Source of the DNA: a virus
IMG/VR virus record: IMGVR_UViG_3300044998_000051
Coordinates: 1 to 22,958 of that record
Length of the DNA: 22,958 nt
Direction: 5' to 3' (one strand)
The translations under genes and the position numbers were made by a program. Shown piece by piece: positions 7,224 through 13,917 of this stretch (position 1 is the stretch's first letter; each line of letters begins with the position of its first letter). The notes beneath the pieces are model-generated. The model ran no database searches. It was given only the letters and a program-made list of their open reading frames with translations, and was not told where the DNA came from.

Positions 7224-7912
7224 AGGTCTTCCACAAAATCCAGGGTGTAAGACGACAGAAAGGTCACCGTTGTGGGATTCATGCCCGCATCATCAGACAC
7301 CAGCCGGAACCAGCCGGAAACCTGCTGGAAAACAAACTCGTCAGCGGGCACGTCCGACGCCAGCGGGGGCGTGAAATAAAGCGTCCCCTCGCCCTGTTCA
7401 TCGGGCGTGAAGGCTTCCGTCACCATGTGAATACGGCCGTCGCCCATGCCGATATAATCGCCGGGGCGGGCCTGTATTCCTTCAGGCGAAAACCCCCGCA
7501 CAGCCACCACCTCCGCGCCTCGAGATGCAGCAGAGAAGCGCGGCTCCCCGCGCCCTTCCACCACGAAGTGAGTGCCGTCCGTGAAATCTGTGCCGTCCGT
7601 GAAATCTGTCGCGGGAACTGTCGCCGCATAGTCGTTATGAGATGTCCACGCCCCCAGTGGGCTGGGCCGCCGCCAATCGTATATCTGGACACGGTTCACC
7701 CCGCCCTTCAGCTTGGCAATCAGCGCGTCCATTTCGCCCTGCTTTTGTCCGTGCAATGGCGAAAATGTCGCTTGGCACACCCAGCGCGGCGCGGAGAGCT
7801 GATAGTTCTGCTGCTGCCGGGTGAACTCGCTCTGAAAGCGGGCGGTGTTCTGTTGCAGGTAAAATGTGTTGTCAGTTGGGTAAATTGTCGAGGGCCATGT
7901 GTAGTCAGTCAT
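7220..7912 (-). CDS. Distal tail / minor tail protein
   Basis: The 230-residue protein comes directly after the tape measure and before the hub, where RcGTA gp12 and lambda gpM-type proteins lie. It begins TDYTWPSTIYPTDNTFYLQQ and has an RWVCQATFSPLHGQKQGEMD segment. INR-like minor tail features follow (GGVNRVQIYDWRRPSPLGAW). The C-terminus is beta-rich and ends in TVTFLSSYTLDFVEDL, a Dit-like ending. I do not recognise a precise family, so the role is taken from position and size. Residues around 105-118 contain a perfectly duplicated FTDGTD motif. The start overlaps no gene; the stop overlaps the hub gene by 4 nt. Confidence 0.75.
   Translation of the reverse strand: MTDYTWPSTIYPTDNTFYLQQNTARFQSEFTRQQQNYQLSAPRWVCQATFSPLHGQKQGEMDALIAKLKGGVNRVQIYDWRRPSPLGAWTSHNDYAATVPATDFTDGTDFTDGTHFVVEGRGEPRFSAASRGAEVVAVRGFSPEGIQARPGDYIGMGDGRIHMVTEAFTPDEQGEGTLYFTPPLASDVPADEFVFQQVSGWFRLVSDDAGMNPTTVTFLSSYTLDFVEDL
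7573..7608. repeat. Perfect 18-bp tandem duplication
   Basis: TGCCGTCCGTGAAATCTG occurs twice head-to-tail (7573-7590 and 7591-7608) inside the distal tail gene. It keeps frame and encodes a doubled FTDGTD loop. The exact identity suggests recent slippage. Confidence 0.9.
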
Positions 7913-9913
7913 TTATCTGCCCCGCACCGCTTGCGCATAAGAGCCGCCGCGCCGGATCGCTTGCGCTACGCCATCCATGGCGGCTTGTTTCGTCATCGCA
8001 GCAATCTGTAAGACTTCCTGCCGGGTTGCCGCGTTTCCTGCGAAGTTGGGAGCTACGTTCACGGATACACTGATGTTCTGCCCGCCCAACGCATGATTGG
8101 GGACAATCCGGCCCTTAGTGCTGGGAACAAACAACTCCGGCCCGCGTTCGCCCACAATGGACGGGACGCCCACCGGGGGGATACCCCCATCAGCAAAGCC
8201 CAGGAGTTTGCCCGCCACGGCGACAATGGAGCCGGTCTTGCCCTGCCCGCCAAGCGCACTAAAGAACAGATTGGACAATTCGGCCTTGGCCAACTGCACC
8301 AACAGCCCCTTGAGTACGTCGCCCAAACTCTCCGCCTTCAGGATGGCGTCTGCGAATCCATCCGAAACGTTGTGAAGCCAGTTATTCCACGCCACGTCGT
8401 TCTCGTCTGTTTTCTCGGCCAGGTTGTCGAGCGCTTCCTTCATGGTCCGCGAACGCTCCAACATGAGATTGGATGTCGCTTCCCATATCTGTACCTGACT
8501 GGCGTTCAGGTCGGTCAGTTCGCGCTCCAACAACTCGATGTCGTACACAAGGTCCGTGCTAATGGCACCGCCGATGCCGCCCATGGCCTTCTTGGCATCA
8601 AACTCCAAACGGCGAAGGGTGTCCGCCACCCTCTGTGAAGACTGCGCCACAGAAGCCTCCCAGGCATGCCAGGCGTTGATCCTGTCGTCAGAGCCGCCAG
8701 GCCTGATGTGGCCAAATAGCGGCTCCTTGCGGTCGCTGCCGCCGGGGAACTCGGAAGGAGGTGCTGGGGGGGCGGGCGGCATTTTCATTGTGACGCTGCC
8801 GCCCTGCTCCCTAGCAACAACCGCCAGGGTTGCACGAAGCTCAGCGCGCAGGCGGACAAGACGCTGCTCTAACGAGCGCACCTGCCCCTCCATAGAGCGG
8901 GCGGCGGTGGGGTTGGCCGCCATCTGCCTACTGAGTGTCGCTAGGTCGCCTTCCGTCCGCTTGATCTCATCATCAAGGGCGCTGACGCGGGCATTCGCGT
9001 CATCGCTGAATGCGATGACCCATTGGTCCCCCATCTGCTCGGCGACCTTGGCCAATCCGTCCAGGACGTACGCGAGCGAGTTTAGCGCCGCGTTTGCGGT
9101 GCCCTTAATGGGCGTGTTTAGGGCACCAACGAGTTTCGTCCAGGCATTCCCCAGGCGAGTGAAGGCGGCGGACGTGTTGTTCTTGGTCCGCTCCGCCGCG
9201 CCGTCAAACTCCTGCAACGCGACAATCAAGGTTTCCAGGAAGAACCGGGACGTAACCTCGCCGTCCTTCACCAAGTTCCTGAAGCTGCCAGCGGTCTTGA
9301 GTAATTCGGGGTTGGACTTCGCCAGCGCCCGGTCCATGGCTTGGAGCAAGCCCGGCAGCGGCTCCATGACCTGGTTGAGTTCCTGCGCCTGAAGGACTGG
9401 GGAAGTAATGCCCTGCGCCAAACCAAAGAACGACTGCCCCAACTGCACATTATTGGCGCCCAAAGCCTTTCCGGCATTAATCATGCCCTCGAATACCTTG
9501 CGGGCTTCCTGTTGTGAAAGCGTCCCAGCCTTCACAAAAGGAATCAGCTTGGCGTAGGAGTCGCTGAGCGTCAGAATGTCGCTATTCATCCGCTCGGCGG
9601 TTGCCGAGGCGTATTCAAGTTCCCGGTTGGCCTCAGCCTGTGTCCCGGTCAGGGTCAGGTACCGGGTGTTGATGTCTTGCAGCGCGGCAGAGGTTTTAAC
9701 AAGGTCCGTGGTCAGCTTGGCCGTTGCGAACGCTATCGCCGCCGCCGCCATCCGCTTGCCCATGCTGGCAAAGGCTGCGTCTATCCGCTTCGTGCGGGTT
9801 TCAATGGTCCGGGTAGAGCGGTCAACGCCCTTTTCGAGCTTCTCAATTTCACGGCGCGCCTGCTCGGTGGTCGCTTCAATTTTGACAAGCAGCGTTTGGA
9901 GCGTTTCTGACAT
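7913..9913 (-). CDS. Tape measure protein
   Basis: The 666-residue protein begins with a coiled coil (about 8-60, KIEATTEQARREIEKLEKGV) and a basic/hydrophobic segment. It then shows the tape-measure N-terminal domain signature: LQDINTRYLTLTGTQAEANR, then ALGANNVQLGQSFFGLAQGI and QELNQVMEPLPGLLQAMDRA. Further coiled coil lies at about 305-370. A proline-rich linker sits near 380. The C-terminus has FADGGIPPVGVPSIVGERGP and FVPSTKGRIVP, common at tape-measure ends. The protein spans the tail lumen and sets tail length. At roughly 1.5 angstrom per residue this suggests a tail near 100 nm, an estimate from the general rule. The start overlaps the chaperone stop by 1 nt. Confidence 0.9.
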   Translation of the reverse strand: MSETLQTLLVKIEATTEQARREIEKLEKGVDRSTRTIETRTKRIDAAFASMGKRMAAAAIAFATAKLTTDLVKTSAALQDINTRYLTLTGTQAEANRELEYASATAERMNSDILTLSDSYAKLIPFVKAGTLSQQEARKVFEGMINAGKALGANNVQLGQSFFGLAQGITSPVLQAQELNQVMEPLPGLLQAMDRALAKSNPELLKTAGSFRNLVKDGEVTSRFFLETLIVALQEFDGAAERTKNNTSAAFTRLGNAWTKLVGALNTPIKGTANAALNSLAYVLDGLAKVAEQMGDQWVIAFSDDANARVSALDDEIKRTEGDLATLSRQMAANPTAARSMEGQVRSLEQRLVRLRAELRATLAVVAREQGGSVTMKMPPAPPAPPSEFPGGSDRKEPLFGHIRPGGSDDRINAWHAWEASVAQSSQRVADTLRRLEFDAKKAMGGIGGAISTDLVYDIELLERELTDLNASQVQIWEATSNLMLERSRTMKEALDNLAEKTDENDVAWNNWLHNVSDGFADAILKAESLGDVLKGLLVQLAKAELSNLFFSALGGQGKTGSIVAVAGKLLGFADGGIPPVGVPSIVGERGPELFVPSTKGRIVPNHALGGQNISVSVNVAPNFAGNAATRQEVLQIAAMTKQAAMDGVAQAIRRGGSYAQAVRGR

Positions 9914-10110
9914 TACCTACCGCGTGCCTTTTCCGCCGCCTCTACTCTGGCAGCCCATGACGTGTAATCATCTTCCTCGGCTTTTTTCTGGGACGGCGTT
10001 TTGACGCCCTTTGATTCCAGATACCCCTCAAGCCCCGCCATGAGTTCGTGCGGGGTGGCTGACCAAAATTCAGATGGCCCCCAGCGCAGAACGCCAAGGG
10101 CAATCTTCAT
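9913..10110 (-). CDS. Tail assembly chaperone, downstream (T-like) ORF, rcc01693 type
   Basis: The 65 residues from the ATG at 10110 read MKIALGVLRWGPSEFWSATP followed by HELMAGLEGYLESKG. This is the core of the GTA-like chaperone family (rcc01693/TAC_6), as I recall it. No Shine-Dalgarno sequence precedes this ATG. The frame is open upstream for 12 more codons (AHEITHYPLRDH) to the slippery run at 10146-10154. The family core appears to begin within those residues (YPLRDHM). It is therefore most likely made as the C-terminal part of a 183-residue frameshift product, analogous to lambda gpGT. It would recruit tail tube subunits to the tape measure. Confidence 0.82.
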   Translation of the reverse strand: MKIALGVLRWGPSEFWSATPHELMAGLEGYLESKGVKTPSQKKAEEDDYTSWAARVEAAEKARGR

Positions 10111-10133
10111 GTGGTCACGCAGCGGGTAGTGGG

Positions 10134-10463
10134 TTATTTCGTGGGCTTTTTTTTACCCTCGCCATCAACTGGCATACCACCGGCAATGGCGAGCGTAACA
10201 AAATCGCTGATAGGATTCAGTGCCGCCAACATGCCAGCAGACAGCACCGCGTTCCCCACGGTTTCTTCGCTGTCGCTTGTGCCGCTGGCGTGCCGAATGA
10301 TCGACACTACCTGATCAAGCGTCACGTCGCCGGAAGGAAGGGCGCGGGCAAGTGAAATCAACCCACCAGCCTCGCGCTCTATCTTCTTTATGGCCGCGTA
10401 CTCAAGCGCAAGGGTATATTTCTTCTCCCCAAGCGCTAACTCAATCTCCCCGCGTGCGTTCAT
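10134..10463 (-). CDS. Tail assembly chaperone, upstream (G-like) ORF, GTA family
   Basis: The 109-residue protein starts MNARGEIELALGEKKYTLAL and continues with EYAAIKKIEREAGGLISLAR. It ends in a basic tail GEGKKKPTK. It matches the 'gene transfer agent family protein' chaperone type found just after the tail tube gene in alphaproteobacterial phages. The last codons contain the slippery A AAA AAG, so most ribosomes stop at TAA 10134-10136 and a minority should shift into the T-like ORF. It starts at the tail-tube stop with a 1-nt overlap. Confidence 0.85.
   Translation of the reverse strand: MNARGEIELALGEKKYTLALEYAAIKKIEREAGGLISLARALPSGDVTLDQVVSIIRHASGTSDSEETVGNAVLSAGMLAALNPISDFVTLAIAGGMPVDGEGKKKPTK
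10146..10152 (-). promoter_or_regulatory. Programmed -1 ribosomal frameshift site (A AAA AAG)
   Basis: On the minus strand an eight-A run gives codons GGT AAA AAA AAG CCC in the G-like frame. The heptamer A AAA AAG is in the correct phase (codons 105-106). A -1 slip continues GCC CAC GAA ATA and so on with no stop for 12 codons, into the ATG of the T-like ORF. Zero-frame termination is only four codons later. A downstream stimulatory structure was not evaluated. Confidence 0.85.
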
Positions 10464-10876
10464 TAGGTGGCCGCCGTGTAGGTCAGAGCAGCAGCGGGCT
10501 GCAACTCAATGCTGTACTGAGTGGCGTCGTTGACTTCGCCGTCAATCTGGAACGATGTCACATAGAAGGGACCGGCGTATTTGTCGCCGTTGTCATTCAG
10601 TATCAATTCACAGTTCAACGTGGTGCGGGCGTGCCAGGAGGTGCGGACACGCTCCAATGTTGCGTCCCACGTTGCGTTACCGCTACAAGACACGTTGCCG
10701 GAAATCGTGGTAGCAAGGCCCGTCTGCCAACCGCTATTCGATTTGTCCGTGGTGTCCGCCACGTTGGTGGAACCGCCAAAAGTGGTCATTTTCTGACCCG
10801 CGAGGGTCGTGAACGTTTCAGAGGTCGCGCCATTGCCGACCTTCAACAGCACTTTAATGCCGCCCTCAACAGCCAT
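10463..10876 (-). CDS. Major tail tube protein
   Basis: This 137-residue protein begins MAVEGGIKVLLKVGNGATSE and has TFTTLAGQKMTTFGGSTNVA. WQTGLATTISGNVSCSGNAT follows, and the C-terminus is NDATQYSIELQPAAALTYTA. This matches the TP901-1/RcGTA gp9 family of tube-forming proteins. Length and position (before the chaperones and tape measure) fit. It polymerises as hexameric rings around the tape measure. Its start lies 11 nt inside the end of the DUF115-like gene, so that accessory gene is embedded in the tail operon rather than separated by its own terminator. Confidence 0.88.
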   Translation of the reverse strand: MAVEGGIKVLLKVGNGATSETFTTLAGQKMTTFGGSTNVADTTDKSNSGWQTGLATTISGNVSCSGNATWDATLERVRTSWHARTTLNCELILNDNGDKYAGPFYVTSFQIDGEVNDATQYSIELQPAAALTYTAAT

Positions 10877-11498
10877 TTACAGTCTCCTTTGTGATGCCCG
10901 CAGAAATCGCGGCTTTAGCCAGTTCAAGTTTCAGGGTTTGGATGCCGGGTACGAAGTTGACGTGCCGGTCTTTGTCCAATCGGACGGTTTGGGCCTTCAC
11001 AATTTCGACGGTCAGAAATTCCGGCTCGAACTTGTCAGGCGGAAGGTTGTAGATTTCAGTCAGGGGGCCACCGAGCGCGTGAATACGCGGGTCTCTAGGC
11101 GTCCACTTCGAAAGCTGTTCTTTGAGTGTCTTTTTCGCCCCGCTTGCCCCCGTGGGAACGCCGGGCGCGTGGCAGTATTCGTCCTTCTGGTAGCAATCAA
11201 ATCCCGCCAGAAGGATGGCGGTGTAGTTTTGCGTCAGGCAGTACCGAAGCGCACAAACGCCGCTGATCTGCCCTTGCGGGCTATCCCAATAAATGTCCGA
11301 CTTGTTGCGCCAACGGCTGATCTTCTTGCCGGGGAAGTGCTTAACTAAATCCCATGTGCGCTCGTCGTTAAAGACGATGAAATCACAGTCCACCAATTGG
11401 CTGGCGTGGTGGTTGATACCGTACAAATGAGCGCATGGCGGCACCTGCCGAAGCTGTTCAACCAGACTCGGCCCGCCGCCCAATATCGCCGCTATCAT
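10866..11498 (-). CDS. DUF115-like Rossmann-fold protein inserted in tail operon
   Basis: The 210-residue protein opens with a nucleotide-binding-type loop MIAAILGGGPSLVEQLRQ. LYGINHHASQLVDCDFIVFN (a strand followed by Asp) comes next, then ALRYCLTQNYTAILLAGFDC. These motifs (GxGPSL, a GIN segment, LAGFD) are those of the DUF115/MptE-like family, which includes enzymes related to sugar or pterin transfer and flagellin glycosylation factors. The product could modify a virion or host surface glycan, but the substrate is unknown. It is not a standard tail gene. It is joined to its neighbours by 4-nt and 11-nt overlaps. The C-terminal ~40 residues (VPGIQTLKLELAKAAISAGI) are helical and of unknown use. 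Confidence 0.65.
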   Translation of the reverse strand: MIAAILGGGPSLVEQLRQVPPCAHLYGINHHASQLVDCDFIVFNDERTWDLVKHFPGKKISRWRNKSDIYWDSPQGQISGVCALRYCLTQNYTAILLAGFDCYQKDEYCHAPGVPTGASGAKKTLKEQLSKWTPRDPRIHALGGPLTEIYNLPPDKFEPEFLTVEIVKAQTVRLDKDRHVNFVPGIQTLKLELAKAAISAGITKETVNGC

Positions 11499-11896
11499 GT
11501 AGCTTGGGTTATCGCCCGAAACTCGGTGACGCCGTGAATGGTCACGCCGTCCTCATCCATAAAAACGCGGCTGCTTTCATGCCGCATCAAAACCAACGTA
11601 TGACCCGTCAAGGCGAGGTCTTGCTGATGCAAGGCGGTGCGGATCATGTCGATAATGTCCCAGGCTTCCTTCTTCCCAGGGGACTTTGACCAAACGTGAA
11701 TCATGATCCGGTGGTCCCCGCCCACGAACGTCTTTGAGCCCCAGTCCAGAACGATGATTTCACCGATATGGACGTAAGGCAGCGCGTAATCTTGGCTTGG
11801 GCGGTCCTTAAGTCGGCTGCCAATCGCGGTCATGAGTGTGCTGTTGCCAGAAAGCGCCGTGAATATCGCTTTCTGAACCTGCCAGGCGTCGCTCAC
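11495..11896 (-). CDS. DUF3168 tail terminator protein
   Basis: The 133-residue protein starts MSDAWQVQKAIFTALSGNST. It has LPYVHIGEIIVLDWGSKTFV and GGDHRIMIHVWSKSPGKKEA, the typical DUF3168 pattern (the G/D-H-x-h-h-hW strand and a following helix). These proteins cap the tail tube and dock it to the head completion ring (RcGTA gp8-like). Length and place, between gp10-family and tail tube genes, agree. Its start overlaps the preceding gene by 4 nt. Confidence 0.87.
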   Translation of the reverse strand: MSDAWQVQKAIFTALSGNSTLMTAIGSRLKDRPSQDYALPYVHIGEIIVLDWGSKTFVGGDHRIMIHVWSKSPGKKEAWDIIDMIRTALHQQDLALTGHTLVLMRHESSRVFMDEDGVTIHGVTEFRAITQAT

Positions 11897-12300
11897 AGAT
11901 TTGAAGCCCTATCTAACGCCCGATTGACAGCGCTCTTGATTGACTGAACCACACGCGGGAAGTTCCGCAATGCAGCGGGACCAAGGAACGGCTGCGACGG
12001 GTGCTGAACCGTGCCAAATTCAATGAAATGCGCCCGCCAGCCCGCCTTCTTCCACTTGCGGATGTTGCCTTTTTTCCAGTAACCCACGACGGCGCTCAAT
12101 TTGTCGCCGGAAATGCGCCTGTGCAGCGCTTCCTTGAGGTTCCCGGTGGGGCCGACAGGCGCTTCGGCGTAAGCGTCGGCGTAAATCGTTTCAGCCCCGT
12201 AATAGATCGCGTCCTGGACGGGGCGTTTGATATGGTCGGGCATCCGCTTGAGCTTCCGGCGCAACGATTGAGCGCCGGCAACCCGCGAACGCCTAGCCAT
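11893..12300 (-). CDS. HK97 gp10-family tail component
   Basis: The 135-residue basic protein contains LRRKLKRMPDHIKRPVQDAI, then EAPVGPTGNLKEALHRRISG, and near the end HFIEFGTVQHPSQPFLGPAA. The APVxTGxLK and EFGTxxxPxxPFLxPA motifs are diagnostic of the HK97 gp10 family. It acts at the head-tail junction during tail completion. The start lies 8 nt inside the head-closure gene. RcGTA lacks a clear counterpart at this exact position. Confidence 0.88.
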   Translation of the reverse strand: MARRSRVAGAQSLRRKLKRMPDHIKRPVQDAIYYGAETIYADAYAEAPVGPTGNLKEALHRRISGDKLSAVVGYWKKGNIRKWKKAGWRAHFIEFGTVQHPSQPFLGPAALRNFPRVVQSIKSAVNRALDRASNL

Positions 12301-12616
12301 TGTTCACGCCCTCTTGACACTCCATGGTCCAGAACTCTTTGCGTTCGTCCCGGTTTTCCAGGCTGCGGATGTTGAGATACTTCGATCCCCACAGCAGCCG
12401 CGCCGTGGTGTCAAAGCCCGTCCGGTAGCGGATCGTCACCAGATACGTTTGTAGGCTCGCCAGCCGCCCGGTGTCCTGTGTCTCGCGGCCCTTCACGGGC
12501 TTTACATTCGCCCACACGGTGGCCAGATTGGCCCAGGCACGGGTAGACCCGCCGCCGCCGTCTGAGGTGTCCGTGAATGTCTGAATGGTCACGCGCTCGC
12601 GCAGGCTACCAAGCAT
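12293..12616 (-). CDS. Phage head closure (head-tail joining) protein
   Basis: The 107-residue protein begins MLGSLRERVTIQTFTDTSDG, followed by GGGSTRAWANLATVWANVKP. The centre has RYRTGFDTTARLLWGSKYLN and the end RDERKEFWTMECQEG. These are the standard marks of the SPP1 gp16 / HK97-type head-tail joining family. It forms the stopper ring that closes the filled head. It overlaps the adaptor gene by 11 nt. Confidence 0.9.
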   Translation of the reverse strand: MLGSLRERVTIQTFTDTSDGGGGSTRAWANLATVWANVKPVKGRETQDTGRLASLQTYLVTIRYRTGFDTTARLLWGSKYLNIRSLENRDERKEFWTMECQEGVNNG

Positions 12617-13199
12617 GTTTGACCCGGTACTGGTCGATCAGGGAATTGATGTGCATGGGGATCATTCCCATGCTTTCACCGACCGGCTCGCGGTTCAGGT
12701 GCCAGTGCGCCACCAAGCCGCAGATGGCAAGCCGCAGCGGCTCGGGAACGTCATTCCAAGAGCTTCCATAGCCCGCCACAAACGTGATTTCGACCGGCTC
12801 TGCCCTATCCGTATCAACGTCGGTGGGCCAAGTCTGATCACCAAGCAGGTGAACGTACCCGCCAGACGTGCCGCCGGTGATAACCTCGTAAATCGAGGCT
12901 GAAACCGTGTCGAGATTGCCGCCGGTGTCGTAATACTTGACGTGCGTGACCGATTGCAGCGGTGGAAGCGGCAATTTGATGACGCTTTTGAAGTCAGGAA
13001 GCGACAATTTCCAGGTTTGTGACACCAAACAGCGCCCCAAAACGCCCGAAAACCCGTCCAAATGGTGCCTTGCAACAGCAACCAAGCCCGCTAAAAGCGC
13101 GTCATCTTCCGTCAAATCATCGTCGATTTTCAGGTAATTTTTGACTTCTGAGAGCGAAACAGGCTCTACGGAAGGCCCAGAAACCAGCGATAAGGTCAT
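12606..13199 (-). CDS. Head-tail connector (gp6-like / phiE125 gp8 family adaptor)
   Basis: The 197-residue protein has VEPVSLSEVKNYLKIDDDLT followed by DDALLAGLVAVARHHLDGFS. Then come SLPDFKSVIKLPLPPLQSVT and a VEITFVAGYGSSWNDVPEPL segment with a final helix. This is the classic phage adaptor family that binds under the portal (RcGTA gp6-like; TIGR02215 type). It starts 4 nt before the end of the small upstream gene and directly precedes the closure protein. Confidence 0.9.
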   Translation of the reverse strand: MTLSLVSGPSVEPVSLSEVKNYLKIDDDLTEDDALLAGLVAVARHHLDGFSGVLGRCLVSQTWKLSLPDFKSVIKLPLPPLQSVTHVKYYDTGGNLDTVSASIYEVITGGTSGGYVHLLGDQTWPTDVDTDRAEPVEITFVAGYGSSWNDVPEPLRLAICGLVAHWHLNREPVGESMGMIPMHINSLIDQYRVKHAW

Positions 13200-13387
13200 T
13201 TCTTCCTGCGCTTATTCTCTGGTGCGGGGCCAGAATTTTTGTTTTCTGCCTTGATCACGCCGAAACCGTGCGCCAGCGCGTGCTGCGCACATTGATCGCT
13301 GTCCGGCAGTTCGGTATTTTCCGCCACATCAACAGGGCGGTACCCGTCGTAATAGAATCTGAGTGACTTCTGGATAACGACGGTCAT
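13196..13387 (-). CDS. Small basic-tailed hypothetical protein
   Basis: This 63-residue protein starts MTVVIQKSLRFYYDGYRPVD and ends in a strongly basic tail (PENKRRKK). GGAG lies 5 nt before the ATG, and the stop overlaps the adaptor gene by 4 nt, so it is probably real. Small proteins with an initial beta-hairpin (FYYDGYRPVDVAEN) occur at this position in other phage head operons as I recall them, usually without a function. It is the first gene after the intrinsic terminator at 13401-13428. Confidence 0.65.
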   Translation of the reverse strand: MTVVIQKSLRFYYDGYRPVDVAENTELPDSDQCAQHALAHGFGVIKAENKNSGPAPENKRRKK

Positions 13388-13400
13388 GAAAACTCCATAG

Positions 13401-13428
13401 AAAAGGGGCGGCCCCGAAAGACCGCCCC
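13401..13428 (-). terminator. Intrinsic terminator between capsid and connector genes
   Basis: On the minus strand GGGGCGG, a 10-nt loop (TCTTTCGGGG) and CCGCCCC are followed by TTTT. It lies in the 54-nt gap between the decoration-like gene and the small basic gene. It would reduce transcription of connector and tail genes relative to the capsid. Confidence 0.75.
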
Positions 13429-13441
13429 GATTTCATTCAGA

Positions 13442-13906
13442 CTAGCCGTTGGTGGGCTTGCTTCCGTGACCCAGGATGCCCAGCATGGCAATGGGAATGC
13501 CGTTGGTGTGCGTGCCGGTGAAGTCAAACTTCAACCGGACGTACCGCTTCGTCCCCATGTATCCAACGCGGATTTTCCGGGTATCTTCCGCAGCCGCGTC
13601 GATAGTGGCGATGATGCCGTTCGAGTCAGGGGCCGCCGCGACGCCATCAGAGGCGTAGCGGACGGAAGACGCGGCAGTCACCGGGGCATAAGTCACGTCA
13701 TCGTCACTGTCTTCGAGAACGATGTCGACTTTGACGGAACCCGACAGGGTGTCGCCGGAGTCCCCAAGCAGGGCTACCAGCTCGGCGCTGTCAAAACCAC
13801 GGGTATCCAGGCCGTTCGTGGGCGTGCCCTCGGTGTCGTTGTTCCCGACAATCGGAGCAAGAAGCTGAACGACTTTGATGTTGCTGTGCAATTCACGATT
13901 AGGCAT
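13442..13906 (-). CDS. Probable capsid decoration / head-associated protein
   Basis: The 154-residue beta-rich protein lies 11 nt after the major capsid gene with a strong AAGGAGAG site. It has SVKVDIVLEDSDDDVTYAPV, TRKIRVGYMGTKRYVRLKFD and TNGIPIAMLGILG, which suggest an Ig- or jelly-roll-like fold. I recall similar unnamed proteins following HK97-fold capsids in alphaproteobacterial phages. Position directly after the capsid and before a terminator, which favours high expression, supports a decoration role by inference. No diagnostic motif is visible. Confidence 0.65.
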   Translation of the reverse strand: MPNRELHSNIKVVQLLAPIVGNNDTEGTPTNGLDTRGFDSAELVALLGDSGDTLSGSVKVDIVLEDSDDDVTYAPVTAASSVRYASDGVAAAPDSNGIIATIDAAAEDTRKIRVGYMGTKRYVRLKFDFTGTHTNGIPIAMLGILGHGSKPTNG

Positions 13907-13917
13907 GTGAGCTCTCC

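Noticed and set aside
8538-9392. 284-codon plus-strand frame
   Set aside because: It is fully antisense to the tape measure gene, whose N-terminal domain and C-terminal motifs are clear.
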